From: an uncultured Pelagibacteraceae bacterium
Lineage (GTDB): Bacteria; Pseudomonadota; Alphaproteobacteria; Pelagibacterales; Pelagibacteraceae
DNA: 49,344 nucleotides
NCBI GenBank assembly: GCA_902623975.1
Contig: CACNVR010000008.1
Span: 1-49,344 of the forward strand
Direction: 5' to 3'
Below, piece after piece: positions 7,155 through 15,394 of this stretch. A program made the position numbers and the translations under genes. Under the pieces are notes generated by a model. That model had not been told where the DNA came from. It searched no databases and saw nothing but the letters and a program-made list of their open reading frames with translations. How positions within the stretch are numbered: the stretch's first letter is position 1; each line of letters starts with the position of its first letter.

Positions 7155-8624
7155 CTATGGCAAACAATCCAGATAAGTATCAAGATCCCATTGTGTTGTT
7201 GCACCCAAGAATCTCTCCCATTCATCATTCTTATACCAATGAAAAACTTTGTACATTTCATCAGGCATAGCTGATTTAATAACTTCATCTTCTGATAATC
7301 TCTCTAATGCTTCACCCAAACTCAAAGGAAGTTTTTTCACATCTTTCCCTGCTTTTTGAGCCTCATAAATATTTCTAGATTCAGGGTCTGCAGGTTTCAT
7401 TTTATTACTTATTCCATGATCACAAGCTTTTAATAATGCTGCGCCTAATAAGTAAGGGTTATGCATTGAGTCTACTGACCTATATTCAAATCTACCTGGT
7501 GCAGACACTCTTAATCCACATGTTCTGTTTTGGTAACCCCAGTCAGCATAAACTGGTGCCCAAAAACCCTGGTCCCATAATCTTCTATAAGAATTTACTG
7601 TTGAGGAACCTAGTGCTGTTAAAGCGGGCAGATGTTCCATAATACCAGCGATAGACTGTAAACCAATTTTACCTGGTAATTGCATGTCTTTGGTGTCTGG
7701 CATAAAGGTGTTTGTTCCACCTTCGACATAACCAAAAACTTCTTCAACAGCTGGTAAAGACTTATGTCCAAGTTTATTTGTTTTAACTTTACCACCTTTC
7801 CACAAAGACATATTAGTATGACATCCACTTGCAGATACACCCATAAAAGGTTTTGTCATAAAGCAAGCAATTAAATTATGTTCTCTTGCAACTTGTGCAC
7901 AAATTTGTCTGTAAGTTGATAATCTATCAGCATTTCTAAGTACATTATCGTAAGTCCAATTTAGCTCCAATTGACCTGGAGCATCTTCATGATCTCCTTG
8001 AATCATATCCAATCCCATTGCTTTAGCATATTCAATAACTTTCATGAATACTGGTCTTAAAGACTCAAATTGATCTATATGGTAGCAAAATGGTTTTGAA
8101 AATCCTTTCCCTGTTGGGGTGCCGTCTTCATTTCTTGTAAGCCACATCATCTCCGGTTCAGTTCCAACTCTTAATTCTAAACCGTGTTTTTTTTCAAATT
8201 CTTCCATGAAAATTCTTAAATTTCCTCTGCAATCAGAAGTTAAATGACCGCCTGGATTATTTCTTTCTTCTCTGTTTCTGAAACAAGTTACAAAAACTCT
8301 TCCAACTCTTTTATCCCATGGTAACTGACAAAAAGTTTCAGGATCAGGAATTCCAACTAATTCCATTGCCTCTGGTCCATAACCAATATAGTTATTGTGT
8401 CGATCTAAAAACAAGTTTGCAGTTGCTCCGTAAACTAATTGGAAACCTTTTTCAGCTGTTCTTTCCCAATGATCAGCGGGTATTCCTTTTCCAACCACTC
8501 TTCCTGTTACAGAAATAAATTGATAATAAATATAAGTTATTCCTAATTCGTTTATTTTTTCTCTGACTTTCTTAACTTGCTTATCTCTACCTGGTCGGTT
8601 TACGTGTTTTTCTAGATCCGTCAT
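7155..8624 (-). CDS. glnT: Type III glutamine-synthetase family protein (GlnT; candidate gamma-glutamylmethylamide synthetase)
   Basis: 489 residues. Conserved glutamine-synthetase motifs: metal-binding TEPEMMW (155-161), GDHEDAPGQLELNW (210-223), MTKPF (256-260), SGCHTN (266-271), STVNSYRRLWD and GRFEYRSVDSMHNPYLLGA. It ligates ammonia or methylamine to glutamate with ATP. Placement directly before the split glutamate-synthase genes and after an FAD oxidoreductase, in a TMAO/methylamine locus, favours a gamma-glutamylmethylamide role, but sequence alone cannot separate this from glutamine synthesis. It is clearly diverged from the second paralogue at the left edge. A GAGGGG ribosome binding site precedes ATG; the 69-base leader has a distant 7-bp inverted repeat (TTCAAGC 8651-8657 / GCTTGAA 8685-8691). 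Confidence 0.85.
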   Translation of the reverse strand: MTDLEKHVNRPGRDKQVKKVREKINELGITYIYYQFISVTGRVVGKGIPADHWERTAEKGFQLVYGATANLFLDRHNNYIGYGPEAMELVGIPDPETFCQLPWDKRVGRVFVTCFRNREERNNPGGHLTSDCRGNLRIFMEEFEKKHGLELRVGTEPEMMWLTRNEDGTPTGKGFSKPFCYHIDQFESLRPVFMKVIEYAKAMGLDMIQGDHEDAPGQLELNWTYDNVLRNADRLSTYRQICAQVAREHNLIACFMTKPFMGVSASGCHTNMSLWKGGKVKTNKLGHKSLPAVEEVFGYVEGGTNTFMPDTKDMQLPGKIGLQSIAGIMEHLPALTALGSSTVNSYRRLWDQGFWAPVYADWGYQNRTCGLRVSAPGRFEYRSVDSMHNPYLLGAALLKACDHGISNKMKPADPESRNIYEAQKAGKDVKKLPLSLGEALERLSEDEVIKSAMPDEMYKVFHWYKNDEWERFLGATTQWDLDTYLDCLP

Positions 8625-8693
8625 TTTCCCCTCAATGAATTATAAATTTATTCAAGCGTAACTGAAAAATTTATTAGTGTCTAGGCTTGAAGT

Positions 8694-10040
8694 TTAGCTC
8701 CAAGGAAACGGACTGTTCGAAGTAGGGTGCAATTCTCCCTTCTCGTAACGGTTGAATCTAAATGGTTTTAATAAATCACTTTCAGTACCAAGAATTTCTT
8801 TTGCCACCAGTTCGCCAACACCAATCATTTTATATCCATGGTTAGCATCAGCAATCATATAAACATTTTCAAAAAATCTATCGAAGATCGGAAAAGAGTC
8901 AGGGGTCATACATCCAAGTCCACCTGAAGGACCTTTTCTATATAAATTTGATTTTCCTTCAAATCTTTTTTGACAATGAGCTAAAGCTGAGCACCACATT
9001 TCACTAAAAGCATCAGTTGTTTGATATTCTGGTGACTCAATCCCATAAGGATCAACATTAACTTTATCAAAATGTTTTTTCACAATATAAGGAGAAGTTC
9101 CTCCTTGAACACCTAACCCTTCAATATCAGGCTTATAATAAATTCCCCAAATTTTATCTGTAATTAATTTTTTTGTTTTATCTGAATACAATGGCGCAGT
9201 AGAGTCGACATGGACCACAGGCGGTTGTTTACCATCATTTGTTTTCAAGAAATCTGGTTCTACTCCAATAACACCCTCTTGAAGCATCCAGTAAGTCCAC
9301 ATGTCAGTAACATGCATCTTACCATCTTTACCTTTGATGTTTGCAGTTTTGGGTAGCTCTAACATGTTCCAAAAATCTCTTGCCCAAGGTCCCGCTCCAA
9401 TTACGACTTGTTCACAATCAATTATCCCTTTGTCTGTTTCTACTCCAGTTACAGCTTTACTATTACTTCCTCTTTTAAAACCTGTAACTCTGACACCCTT
9501 CATCACTTGAACACCATTTGAGGTAGACTTATTTTCAAGTGCTTTAATTGAATCTTTATTGAAAGCATATCCACCTTTTTTTTCATGCAGAATTGACGTA
9601 ATTCCTTGAGCTTGCCAATCATCAAAGAGGCCTTTCATATAATTCATACAATCTTTTTCACCTTCTATAAATTCAGACTCATAACCAATAGCTTTTTGCT
9701 GTTCATAAATACTCGCGACATCCTTATGCATTACTTCAGGTGATATTTGTAAATATCCAACTGGATTATATTTAAATGCTTTTGGATCACTCTCCCACAC
9801 TGAAACCGAATGGGCCATTAATTCTCTCATTGCTGGTTGAAAATAATTATTTCTAACAACACCACAAGCTATGCCACTCGCACCTGCAGCAGTATCTTTC
9901 TTTTCTAAAACAACAATATCTCCTGGATTTTTATATGTCTCTGATAGTTTCCAAGCAGTGCTTAATCCGTGGATCCCCCCACCGATAATTACTACTTTTG
10001 CTTTTGTCGGTAATGACATACTCACATCTTTATTTTTCAT
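8694..10040 (-). CDS. FAD-dependent oxidoreductase of the DAO/sarcosine-oxidase-beta type
   Basis: 448 residues. The Rossmann FAD site VVIIGGGIHGLSTAWKL lies near the N-terminus with the adenine-binding VVLEKKD following, and the C-terminal FAD contact reads GLGCMTPDSFPIFDRF then IADANHGYKMIGVGE, as in DadA/SoxB enzymes. Such enzymes oxidise secondary or N-methyl amines. It sits between the tdm-marR pair and glnT. Substrate is unknown: N-methylglutamate, dimethylamine-derived compounds or another N-methyl amino acid are possible. No partner subunits follow it directly, unlike the soxBDAG set at 24.8 kb. A second in-frame ATG at 10019 (MSLPTKAK) could be the true start. Confidence 0.85.
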   Translation of the reverse strand: MKNKDVSMSLPTKAKVVIIGGGIHGLSTAWKLSETYKNPGDIVVLEKKDTAAGASGIACGVVRNNYFQPAMRELMAHSVSVWESDPKAFKYNPVGYLQISPEVMHKDVASIYEQQKAIGYESEFIEGEKDCMNYMKGLFDDWQAQGITSILHEKKGGYAFNKDSIKALENKSTSNGVQVMKGVRVTGFKRGSNSKAVTGVETDKGIIDCEQVVIGAGPWARDFWNMLELPKTANIKGKDGKMHVTDMWTYWMLQEGVIGVEPDFLKTNDGKQPPVVHVDSTAPLYSDKTKKLITDKIWGIYYKPDIEGLGVQGGTSPYIVKKHFDKVNVDPYGIESPEYQTTDAFSEMWCSALAHCQKRFEGKSNLYRKGPSGGLGCMTPDSFPIFDRFFENVYMIADANHGYKMIGVGELVAKEILGTESDLLKPFRFNRYEKGELHPTSNSPFPWS

Positions 10041-10056
10041 GCGACGTAAATATATA

Positions 10057-10078
10057 ATTTTTTATATATATAAAAAAT
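10057..10078. promoter_or_regulatory. 22-bp perfect AT palindrome between the MarR-like and FAD-oxidoreductase genes
   Basis: A perfect self-complementary 22-mer (ATTTTTTATA-TA-TATAAAAAAT). It lies in the 59-base gap between the marR-like stop and the oxidoreductase start. MarR proteins bind short palindromes, so an operator is possible. As RNA it could also form an AU-only hairpin acting as a weak terminator. Its all-AT make-up in an AT-rich genome lowers its weight. Confidence 0.35.
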
Positions 10079-10099
10079 ATAAGTAAAAATAATAAAGCT

Positions 10100-10450
10100 T
10101 TAAAAACTTAGATGTTTGAGGGTTTCAATGTATTTATTAAACTCCTCAATAAATGATACACTTGGCTTTATGTGCTTTTTTCGCTGGTCTCCAGAAGTTT
10201 TTTCCAAGAAAAAAAACCCTTTTTCACATGCCTCATTAATCATTAAAGCTGACTTAGGACGTGAAGTTTTAAACAATTTAGTCTTTAATTCTTCAACTGT
10301 TAAGTCCTCTTTATACTTATAAGCGTGCATAACTAAAAGCATCATATGATAATGGGAAGGTGATTTTCTAAAAAAATAGTTACTAGACGTATGAGAAAGT
10401 TTCATCTGATCTTCCCAAAATTCTAATAAATCTTTTGCTGTTTTGGGCAT
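10100..10450 (-). CDS. MarR-like winged-helix transcriptional regulator
   Basis: 116 residues, short for MarR. The pattern fits a winged helix: helices around residues 28-75 (SPSHYHMMLLVMHAYKYKED, then LTVEELKTKLFKTSRPKSAL), a recognition-helix-like INEACEKGFFFLEK, and the wing with the typical D-x-R core (TSGDQRKKHIKPS), ending in a C-terminal helix. The ATG overlaps the tdm stop by one base (TAATG), so it is translationally coupled to the TMAO demethylase. It is the only clear regulator in the window and is a candidate to sense a methylated amine and control this locus. The family call is by pattern and is fairly, not fully, sure. Confidence 0.65.
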   Translation of the reverse strand: MPKTAKDLLEFWEDQMKLSHTSSNYFFRKSPSHYHMMLLVMHAYKYKEDLTVEELKTKLFKTSRPKSALMINEACEKGFFFLEKTSGDQRKKHIKPSVSFIEEFNKYIETLKHLSF

Positions 10451-12789
10451 TAAGATCTAACTCTAGTTTTCTTAGGATCAAAGTGTGGGAAAGCAACTAC
10501 TTTTGCAGAAATTCTTTTTTGATGACCATCAATTTTACCTACTTCTACCTCGGTGCCTATTTCAGAATATTGATTATCAATTCTACATAAAGCTATATTT
10601 TTGTTTAGAGTAGTAGATAAACAACCACTTGTAATTACACCTACTTGAGATCTTCCGACATGTACACAGTCACCATGACTTGAAGGTTCTTTACCAATTA
10701 ACTCAAGACCAACAAGTTTTTTTTGTGGATTTGCTTTTCTTTCTTTCAAAACACTTCTCCCGATAAAGTCTTCTTCCTTTGATTTGAGAGGTACTGCAAA
10801 ACCAATTCCAGCTTCAAACGGATCCTGTTGACCATCAAATTCGTTTCCAAACAAAATTAAACCTGCTTCAATTCTTAATTTATCTAAAGCAGCAAATCCA
10901 GCAGGTATTAAATTATCATCTTTCCCATACTCCATAAGTTTATCCCATACTTTTGGTGCATCCTTTGGATGGCACCATATCTCATAACCAAGTTCACCGG
11001 TGTAACCAGTTCTAGAGACAATTAATGGTATTCCTTGGAGTTCTTCAACTCTGCAAATTGAAAATCTAAACCATTCTAACTCATCGATTGCAGGCTGTGT
11101 TGGAGGTGCAAAAATCATTTTTTTTAAAATTTCTCTACTTTTCGGCCCTTGAATGGAAACATTGCTAATTTGATCTGTTGAGTTTTTTATATTTACTTTG
11201 AACTTTTTCTTTTGAGCAACTTCTTTAAGCCACTCTCCTGCATACTCGTCTCCACAAATCCATCTAAATCCAGTTTCACTTAATCTAAATAAAGTGCCAT
11301 CATCGAACATCATTCCATTTTCATAGCACATTGCTGCATAAACAATTTGCCCAACAGAAAGTTTTTTAATATTTCTAGTTAAAGTATAATTCATTAATTC
11401 TTCAGCATCTGGACCTATAATTTCAAATTTTCTCAATGACGACAAATCGATTAAAACAGCATTCTCTCTGCACGCATTATATTCTTCTACCACACCATGT
11501 TTTGTGTAATCATTTGGAAGCCAAAAACCTCTAGCATCAATAAAATTTCTAGTTAATTTTGATGTTCTTTCATAAAACCCAGAATTTCTAGTAAGTTTTT
11601 TTTCAGAGTCTGTTTTCATTCTAAAAGCAAATGATTTTGAAAATTCTTTTTTTTTGTCATATGTTCTAACAAAAATATCTGTTGGATTCCATGAATTACA
11701 TGCATCAATATCACTTGGACATGCTGTCGTTCCAATAGTTAAATCTTTTAATGCTCTAAACATTACATAATCTCCAGGTCTTGCAAATGACTCATCAGAA
11801 ATGAGAGAATTTAAACCACTTGCTGAGGTGTTAAAAAATAAATTGATGGCTTGCCAACCTTTTTGTTTTTCAACTCCATATTCAGCCATTGCATTATTTA
11901 GATTATCCGAACAATTTGGATGACCAAAATAACCTGCATCCTCGTAATATTTTGATGTGCAAGCTAAATTAAATGTATCATGTTTACCAACTGTATCTCT
12001 AATCACCTCAACTAAAGGTTCATGATCTGTGTCATAAAATTTAGAGAACAATCCTGGCCCAGGAAAAGTATTACCCATGAAGGTTCGTGTGGTCTGCCAA
12101 TCAAGTCCTTTTTCAATTTTTTTATCAAGTTTTCTTGTATCAAATGCAACAAAGTCAGAGCATTGTCTACCTGCTGGACTAATAATTTGGATGTAATCAC
12201 CTTCTTTTACCTGAAAGGAAATAGCAGTTTGTCTATCAATATTTTTTTCGTAATGTGGCTCAAAAACGGGGTCAGGAATTATTGATAATTCTTTATCATT
12301 CGTAATTTTAGCTCTTTTTACAAATAATATTAAATCACCAGATGGATTTTGTTCACTTACCAACATATCATTTTGTGGTGCAGAGAAAATAACATAGCAC
12401 TTATCTTTAGATTTTAATTTAATTTTTTCACCACAAGGTGTTTTTTCATCAAATAAAATTGAAGAATGTGATTTATTTAAATCTAGATTTCTTTTTTTTA
12501 ATTGAAAATTTGTAGCTAAAGAACTTTCATCCTTCTTTTTTAAAATCTCTTTAATAAAACTTTTGTTGCTATTTTCTTTCAAATTCAAAATTGCGAGTTC
12601 AGATTTTCCATCTTTGTCGAAACAAATTATTTCACAAACTTGATTTCCCTCATCATTAATGATTTCTATTTCGTCATCTGGAAAAATTTGTAAACCAGTT
12701 AGCCCACCAGCGTTTACAACGTGTCTTTCAACTCCAGGTGGTAGTATATTTAGACCAGGTTCTTTTATATCTAATGTAGTCAGCGACAT
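10450..12789 (-). CDS. tdm: Trimethylamine N-oxide demethylase (DUF1989 + GcvT-type folate domain)
   Basis: 779 residues, matching the two-part build of Tdm. Residues ~180-370 are the DUF1989 metal-binding region with RQCSDFVAFD (208-217), C277, GHPNCSDN (289-296) and ACPSDIDAC (356-364), where the cysteines likely hold zinc. Residues ~405-779 are a GcvT tetrahydrofolate domain (VLIDLSSLRKFEIIGPDAEE, SRTGYTGELGYEIWC, AALDKLRIEAGLI). The reaction is TMAO to dimethylamine plus formaldehyde, caught as methylene-tetrahydrofolate. It is divergent from tmoX, the TMAO-binding protein, and coupled to a MarR-like gene, which supports the assignment. Confidence 0.9.
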   Translation of the reverse strand: MSLTTLDIKEPGLNILPPGVERHVVNAGGLTGLQIFPDDEIEIINDEGNQVCEIICFDKDGKSELAILNLKENSNKSFIKEILKKKDESSLATNFQLKKRNLDLNKSHSSILFDEKTPCGEKIKLKSKDKCYVIFSAPQNDMLVSEQNPSGDLILFVKRAKITNDKELSIIPDPVFEPHYEKNIDRQTAISFQVKEGDYIQIISPAGRQCSDFVAFDTRKLDKKIEKGLDWQTTRTFMGNTFPGPGLFSKFYDTDHEPLVEVIRDTVGKHDTFNLACTSKYYEDAGYFGHPNCSDNLNNAMAEYGVEKQKGWQAINLFFNTSASGLNSLISDESFARPGDYVMFRALKDLTIGTTACPSDIDACNSWNPTDIFVRTYDKKKEFSKSFAFRMKTDSEKKLTRNSGFYERTSKLTRNFIDARGFWLPNDYTKHGVVEEYNACRENAVLIDLSSLRKFEIIGPDAEELMNYTLTRNIKKLSVGQIVYAAMCYENGMMFDDGTLFRLSETGFRWICGDEYAGEWLKEVAQKKKFKVNIKNSTDQISNVSIQGPKSREILKKMIFAPPTQPAIDELEWFRFSICRVEELQGIPLIVSRTGYTGELGYEIWCHPKDAPKVWDKLMEYGKDDNLIPAGFAALDKLRIEAGLILFGNEFDGQQDPFEAGIGFAVPLKSKEEDFIGRSVLKERKANPQKKLVGLELIGKEPSSHGDCVHVGRSQVGVITSGCLSTTLNKNIALCRIDNQYSEIGTEVEVGKIDGHQKRISAKVVAFPHFDPKKTRVRS

Positions 12790-12828
12790 TTTTTATATCA
12801 ATTATTATATTATATAAATATCTATTAG

Positions 12829-12883
12829 TTGACTATCATTTTACTTAGGCACATACTATTCACACTTAATATTAAGAAAGGGG
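12829..12883 (+). promoter_or_regulatory. Predicted promoter and ribosome binding site of tmoX
   Basis: TTGACT at 12829-12834 and CATACT at 12852-12857, 17 bases apart, resemble sigma-70 -35 and -10 boxes (5 of 6 and 4 of 6 matches). A strong AAAGGGG ribosome binding site at 12877-12883 sits five bases before the ATG. The 99-base gap must also serve tdm on the other strand, which has no visible ribosome binding site. Confidence 0.5.
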
Positions 12884-12888
12884 AATAA

Positions 12889-13833
12889 ATGCGAAAAATA
12901 ATATCATTTGTATCTGCAATGATAATCTCAGCGGTAAGTTTCGCTGGTATAGCAAATGCAGATAGTAAAAAACCCATCGTTATTCCGACACATAACTGGT
13001 CAAGTCAAATTGTAATGGCCTATGTTATTGGTGGAATGTTCGAAAGTATGGGTAACAACGTAAAATACGTTAATGCTGACTCTCAAGCAGTATACGAGTC
13101 AATTAGAATTGGTGATGTAACTATATCTCATGAGGTATGGGAATCTGCTTTTGGTAAATCATTCACAACTGCTTTAGATAAAGGTGGTTTGTTAGATTGG
13201 GGAGATCATGAGGCAAGAACTCTAGAGGATATGGGTTATCCTAATTGGGTTGCTGAAAAAGGATTATGTCCTGGTTTACCAGATTGGACAGCATTAAAAA
13301 ATCCAGATTGTGCAAAAAACTTTACAACACCTGACTCTCCAAATGGAAAAGGAAGAATGTTGGAAGGTCCACAAACATGGCATGGTGATTTAATTCCGCA
13401 AAGAGTTGACGCTTTAGGTTTAGGCGATCTTTGGTGGGTTAAATTTGCTGGAAGTGCAGATGCTTTATGGGCAGAGTTAGCTGCAGCTGAAAAAGAAGGA
13501 AGAGGAACAATCATCTTTAACTGGACACCAAACTTTACTGATGGTGCTGGTTTTACATTTATCGACTTTCCTCCATACACAGCTGGCTGTAGACCAGAAG
13601 ATGGTGGTGATGGAAAATGTGGTTCGCCAGATGGTTATTTGAAAAAAGCAGTTAATGCTGACTTTCCAAAAACTCATCCAAAAGCAGCAGCGGCATTTAA
13701 AAAACTTTCGTTCTCAACAAGTCAAATTGGTGCAATGGCAGCTTTAGTTGACGTTGACAAAATGACTCATGAGGATGCAGCTAAAAAATGGTTAGCAGAT
13801 AATAAGAAAGTTTGGCAAGCTTTTACTAAATAA
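12889..13833 (+). CDS. tmoX: TMAO ABC transporter periplasmic binding protein (OpuAC family)
   Basis: 314 residues with a Sec signal peptide (MRKIISFVSAMIISAVSFAG, cleavage near ANA-DS). The mature part has the OpuAC/ProX pattern of quaternary-amine binders, rich in tryptophans for a cation-pi box: THNWSSQIV, HEVWESAFGKS, DLWWVKFAGSADALWAEL and FNWTPNF. It binds TMAO (or a related betaine) in the periplasm and delivers it to TmoW. Divergent from tdm. A good ribosome binding site and a strong terminator right after the gene suggest high expression as a short transcript. Its higher GC and coding quality than the neighbours fit an abundant protein. Confidence 0.88.
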   Translation: MRKIISFVSAMIISAVSFAGIANADSKKPIVIPTHNWSSQIVMAYVIGGMFESMGNNVKYVNADSQAVYESIRIGDVTISHEVWESAFGKSFTTALDKGGLLDWGDHEARTLEDMGYPNWVAEKGLCPGLPDWTALKNPDCAKNFTTPDSPNGKGRMLEGPQTWHGDLIPQRVDALGLGDLWWVKFAGSADALWAELAAAEKEGRGTIIFNWTPNFTDGAGFTFIDFPPYTAGCRPEDGGDGKCGSPDGYLKKAVNADFPKTHPKAAAAFKKLSFSTSQIGAMAALVDVDKMTHEDAAKKWLADNKKVWQAFTK

Positions 13834-13855
13834 GGTTTAGAGCTATTAAATCTTT

Positions 13856-13892
13856 AAATCTCTCCCAACAACGTTGGGGGAGATTTTTTTTT
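13856..13892 (+). terminator. Strong intrinsic terminator after tmoX
   Basis: AAATCTCTCCCAAC pairs with GTTGGGGGAGATTT over 14 positions with one G-T wobble and a 3-base loop (AAC), followed by a run of T to 13892. It separates the binding protein gene from the downstream tmoV-tmoW genes, which would lower permease expression relative to the binding protein. Confidence 0.92.
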
Positions 13893-13903
13893 AGATAAAA
13901 TTT

Positions 13904-14365
13904 ATGATTAAAATATTACTTTTTATATTTGTTAATTTCTTTTTTTTTAATGGAGTTTTAGCAAAAGACATAAATATTAATGAAGACATTAACCTTGAGT
14001 TCAAGTGTTCACTAGAAAAAAAAATCATTAAAAATTCTGAATATAATTATCAAACTTTTCTGGCAAAAGATTTAAAAGAAAAAGATTTAGACAAATTTAA
14101 AATTCAATCAAAAAAACCACAAACTCTTTTAATAACAGGATTAACATTATTTCTTTCCGAGTCTGCATCATTAAATGTAAAAGTTGTAAATAAAGATGTG
14201 GTTTTATTCAAATCTATCGATAAAGAAAAAAATTATTCTGAGTCAGGTATTATTACGAGGAAAACAGGGGAATTAATTCACGAAATTACCAAAAATATAA
14301 AAAGTGAAAATTCTGAAAAATATATTTCTATTTATTCTTGCACTGAAAATGACAAAAAAGTCTAA
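13904..14365 (+). CDS. Exported hypothetical protein
   Basis: 153 residues with a hydrophobic signal peptide (MIKILLFIFVNFFFFNGVLA, cut before KDI). The mature part is lysine-rich, mostly beta-prone, with two cysteines (one near residue 36, one near the C-terminus in SIYSCTEN) that could pair. No recognised family. It lies just after the tmoX terminator and before the MORN gene, inside the TMAO transporter locus; nothing in its sequence ties it to transport. Confidence 0.65.
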   Translation: MIKILLFIFVNFFFFNGVLAKDININEDINLEFKCSLEKKIIKNSEYNYQTFLAKDLKEKDLDKFKIQSKKPQTLLITGLTLFLSESASLNVKVVNKDVVLFKSIDKEKNYSESGIITRKTGELIHEITKNIKSENSEKYISIYSCTENDKKV

Positions 14366-14399
14366 TTTTTTTTTAATTGTTTTTGTGTAAACTATGCTA

Positions 14400-14777
14400 A
14401 TGAAAAAATTTCTTCTCACCATAATTTTAAGTTTCTTAATTTCATCGGTTGCTTTAGCTAGAAGCACCGGATGTAAGGAGGGTAATTGTGAAAATGGTTT
14501 TGGTAAGTGGGTTTACACTGACAAAACAACTTACGAAGGAGAGTGGGTAGAAACAAAAAAAAATGGTCAAGGTGTTGAGACTTGGCCAAATGGATATATT
14601 TACAAAGGCGAATTCAAGAATAGTGAATGGAGTGGAATTGGTATTTTGACTTTTCCCGATGGGTCAACCTATGAAGGTGAATGGGCCAAAGGATTTATGA
14701 ATGGTAAAGGAACTTTTACTTGGGCTGATGGATCAGTGAAATCTGGAATTTGGAAAAATGGTAAATTACAAGATTAA
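14400..14777 (+). CDS. Exported MORN-repeat protein
   Basis: I start at the ATG at 14400 (MKKFLLTIILSFLISSVALA signal peptide); an ATG two codons upstream is also possible. After a short CKEGNCENG segment there are four MORN repeats with a 23-residue period, e.g. GQGVETWPNGYIYKGEF and GKGTFTWADGSVKSGIW, covering the rest of the protein. MORN repeats are structural beta-hairpin units often found at membranes. The stop abuts the next ATG (TAAATG). Its place between tmoX and tmoV is unexplained. Confidence 0.8.
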   Translation: MKKFLLTIILSFLISSVALARSTGCKEGNCENGFGKWVYTDKTTYEGEWVETKKNGQGVETWPNGYIYKGEFKNSEWSGIGILTFPDGSTYEGEWAKGFMNGKGTFTWADGSVKSGIWKNGKLQD

Positions 14778-15329
14778 ATGTCAAAAGAAAGTAACTTAGA
14801 TAAGATTAAAAATTTACCTGAATTCACTAAACAATTTGGTGGGTTAGTAATTATTATCCTAGTAGTCATATCATCTTTTTTTGTTTTAAATATTATGTTT
14901 GGTGGAGGTGATGAATTGATTAGAAAAATGAAACTTGAGGAGGAAAGAATTGCTCAAGAGAAAAAACTAAGTGAGCTTATTTCAAAACTTCCTTCTGGCA
15001 TATTAGTTACATTTGATGGTACTGATCATTTTAAACTAAGTGAAGAAGTATATGAACAAGTTTGTAAGGCAACAAAGTTGATTCCACAACGTGCGATAAT
15101 GGGTGCAAATTTTTTAAATTTTAGAGCTCATGAAATTTATACAATTAACGGAAATAAAATTGATGAGACGTTTGTAAAATGGGATGACACAAAAAATAGG
15201 TGTTTTGCAGGTTTTACAGTAAGTGGAGACAATGTAGGAGTTAATGAGTCGATAACTGTTAGTGGTGAAGCCCTAAGTTTCTTAAGTACTGGAATCGATA
15301 CTAGAGTTTATTTTATTAAAAATTTTTAA
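14778..15329 (+). CDS. Membrane-anchored hypothetical protein
   Basis: 183 residues. A basic/polar N-terminus of ~20 residues is followed by one transmembrane helix (GGLVIIILVVISSFFVLNIMF, residues ~21-41 without the last residue shown in full pattern), then a charged coiled-coil-like stretch (LIRKMKLEEERIAQEKKL) and a periplasmic domain with SGILVTFDGTDHF and a C-terminal beta-rich region. It starts directly after the MORN gene stop, so the two are co-translated. Family not recognised. Confidence 0.65.
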   Translation: MSKESNLDKIKNLPEFTKQFGGLVIIILVVISSFFVLNIMFGGGDELIRKMKLEEERIAQEKKLSELISKLPSGILVTFDGTDHFKLSEEVYEQVCKATKLIPQRAIMGANFLNFRAHEIYTINGNKIDETFVKWDDTKNRCFAGFTVSGDNVGVNESITVSGEALSFLSTGIDTRVYFIKNF

Positions 15330-15394
15330 GGAGAAATGGTTACAATATTATGGATTTAATTTTACCTTATTTTCATATAACTTAATTAGGATTT

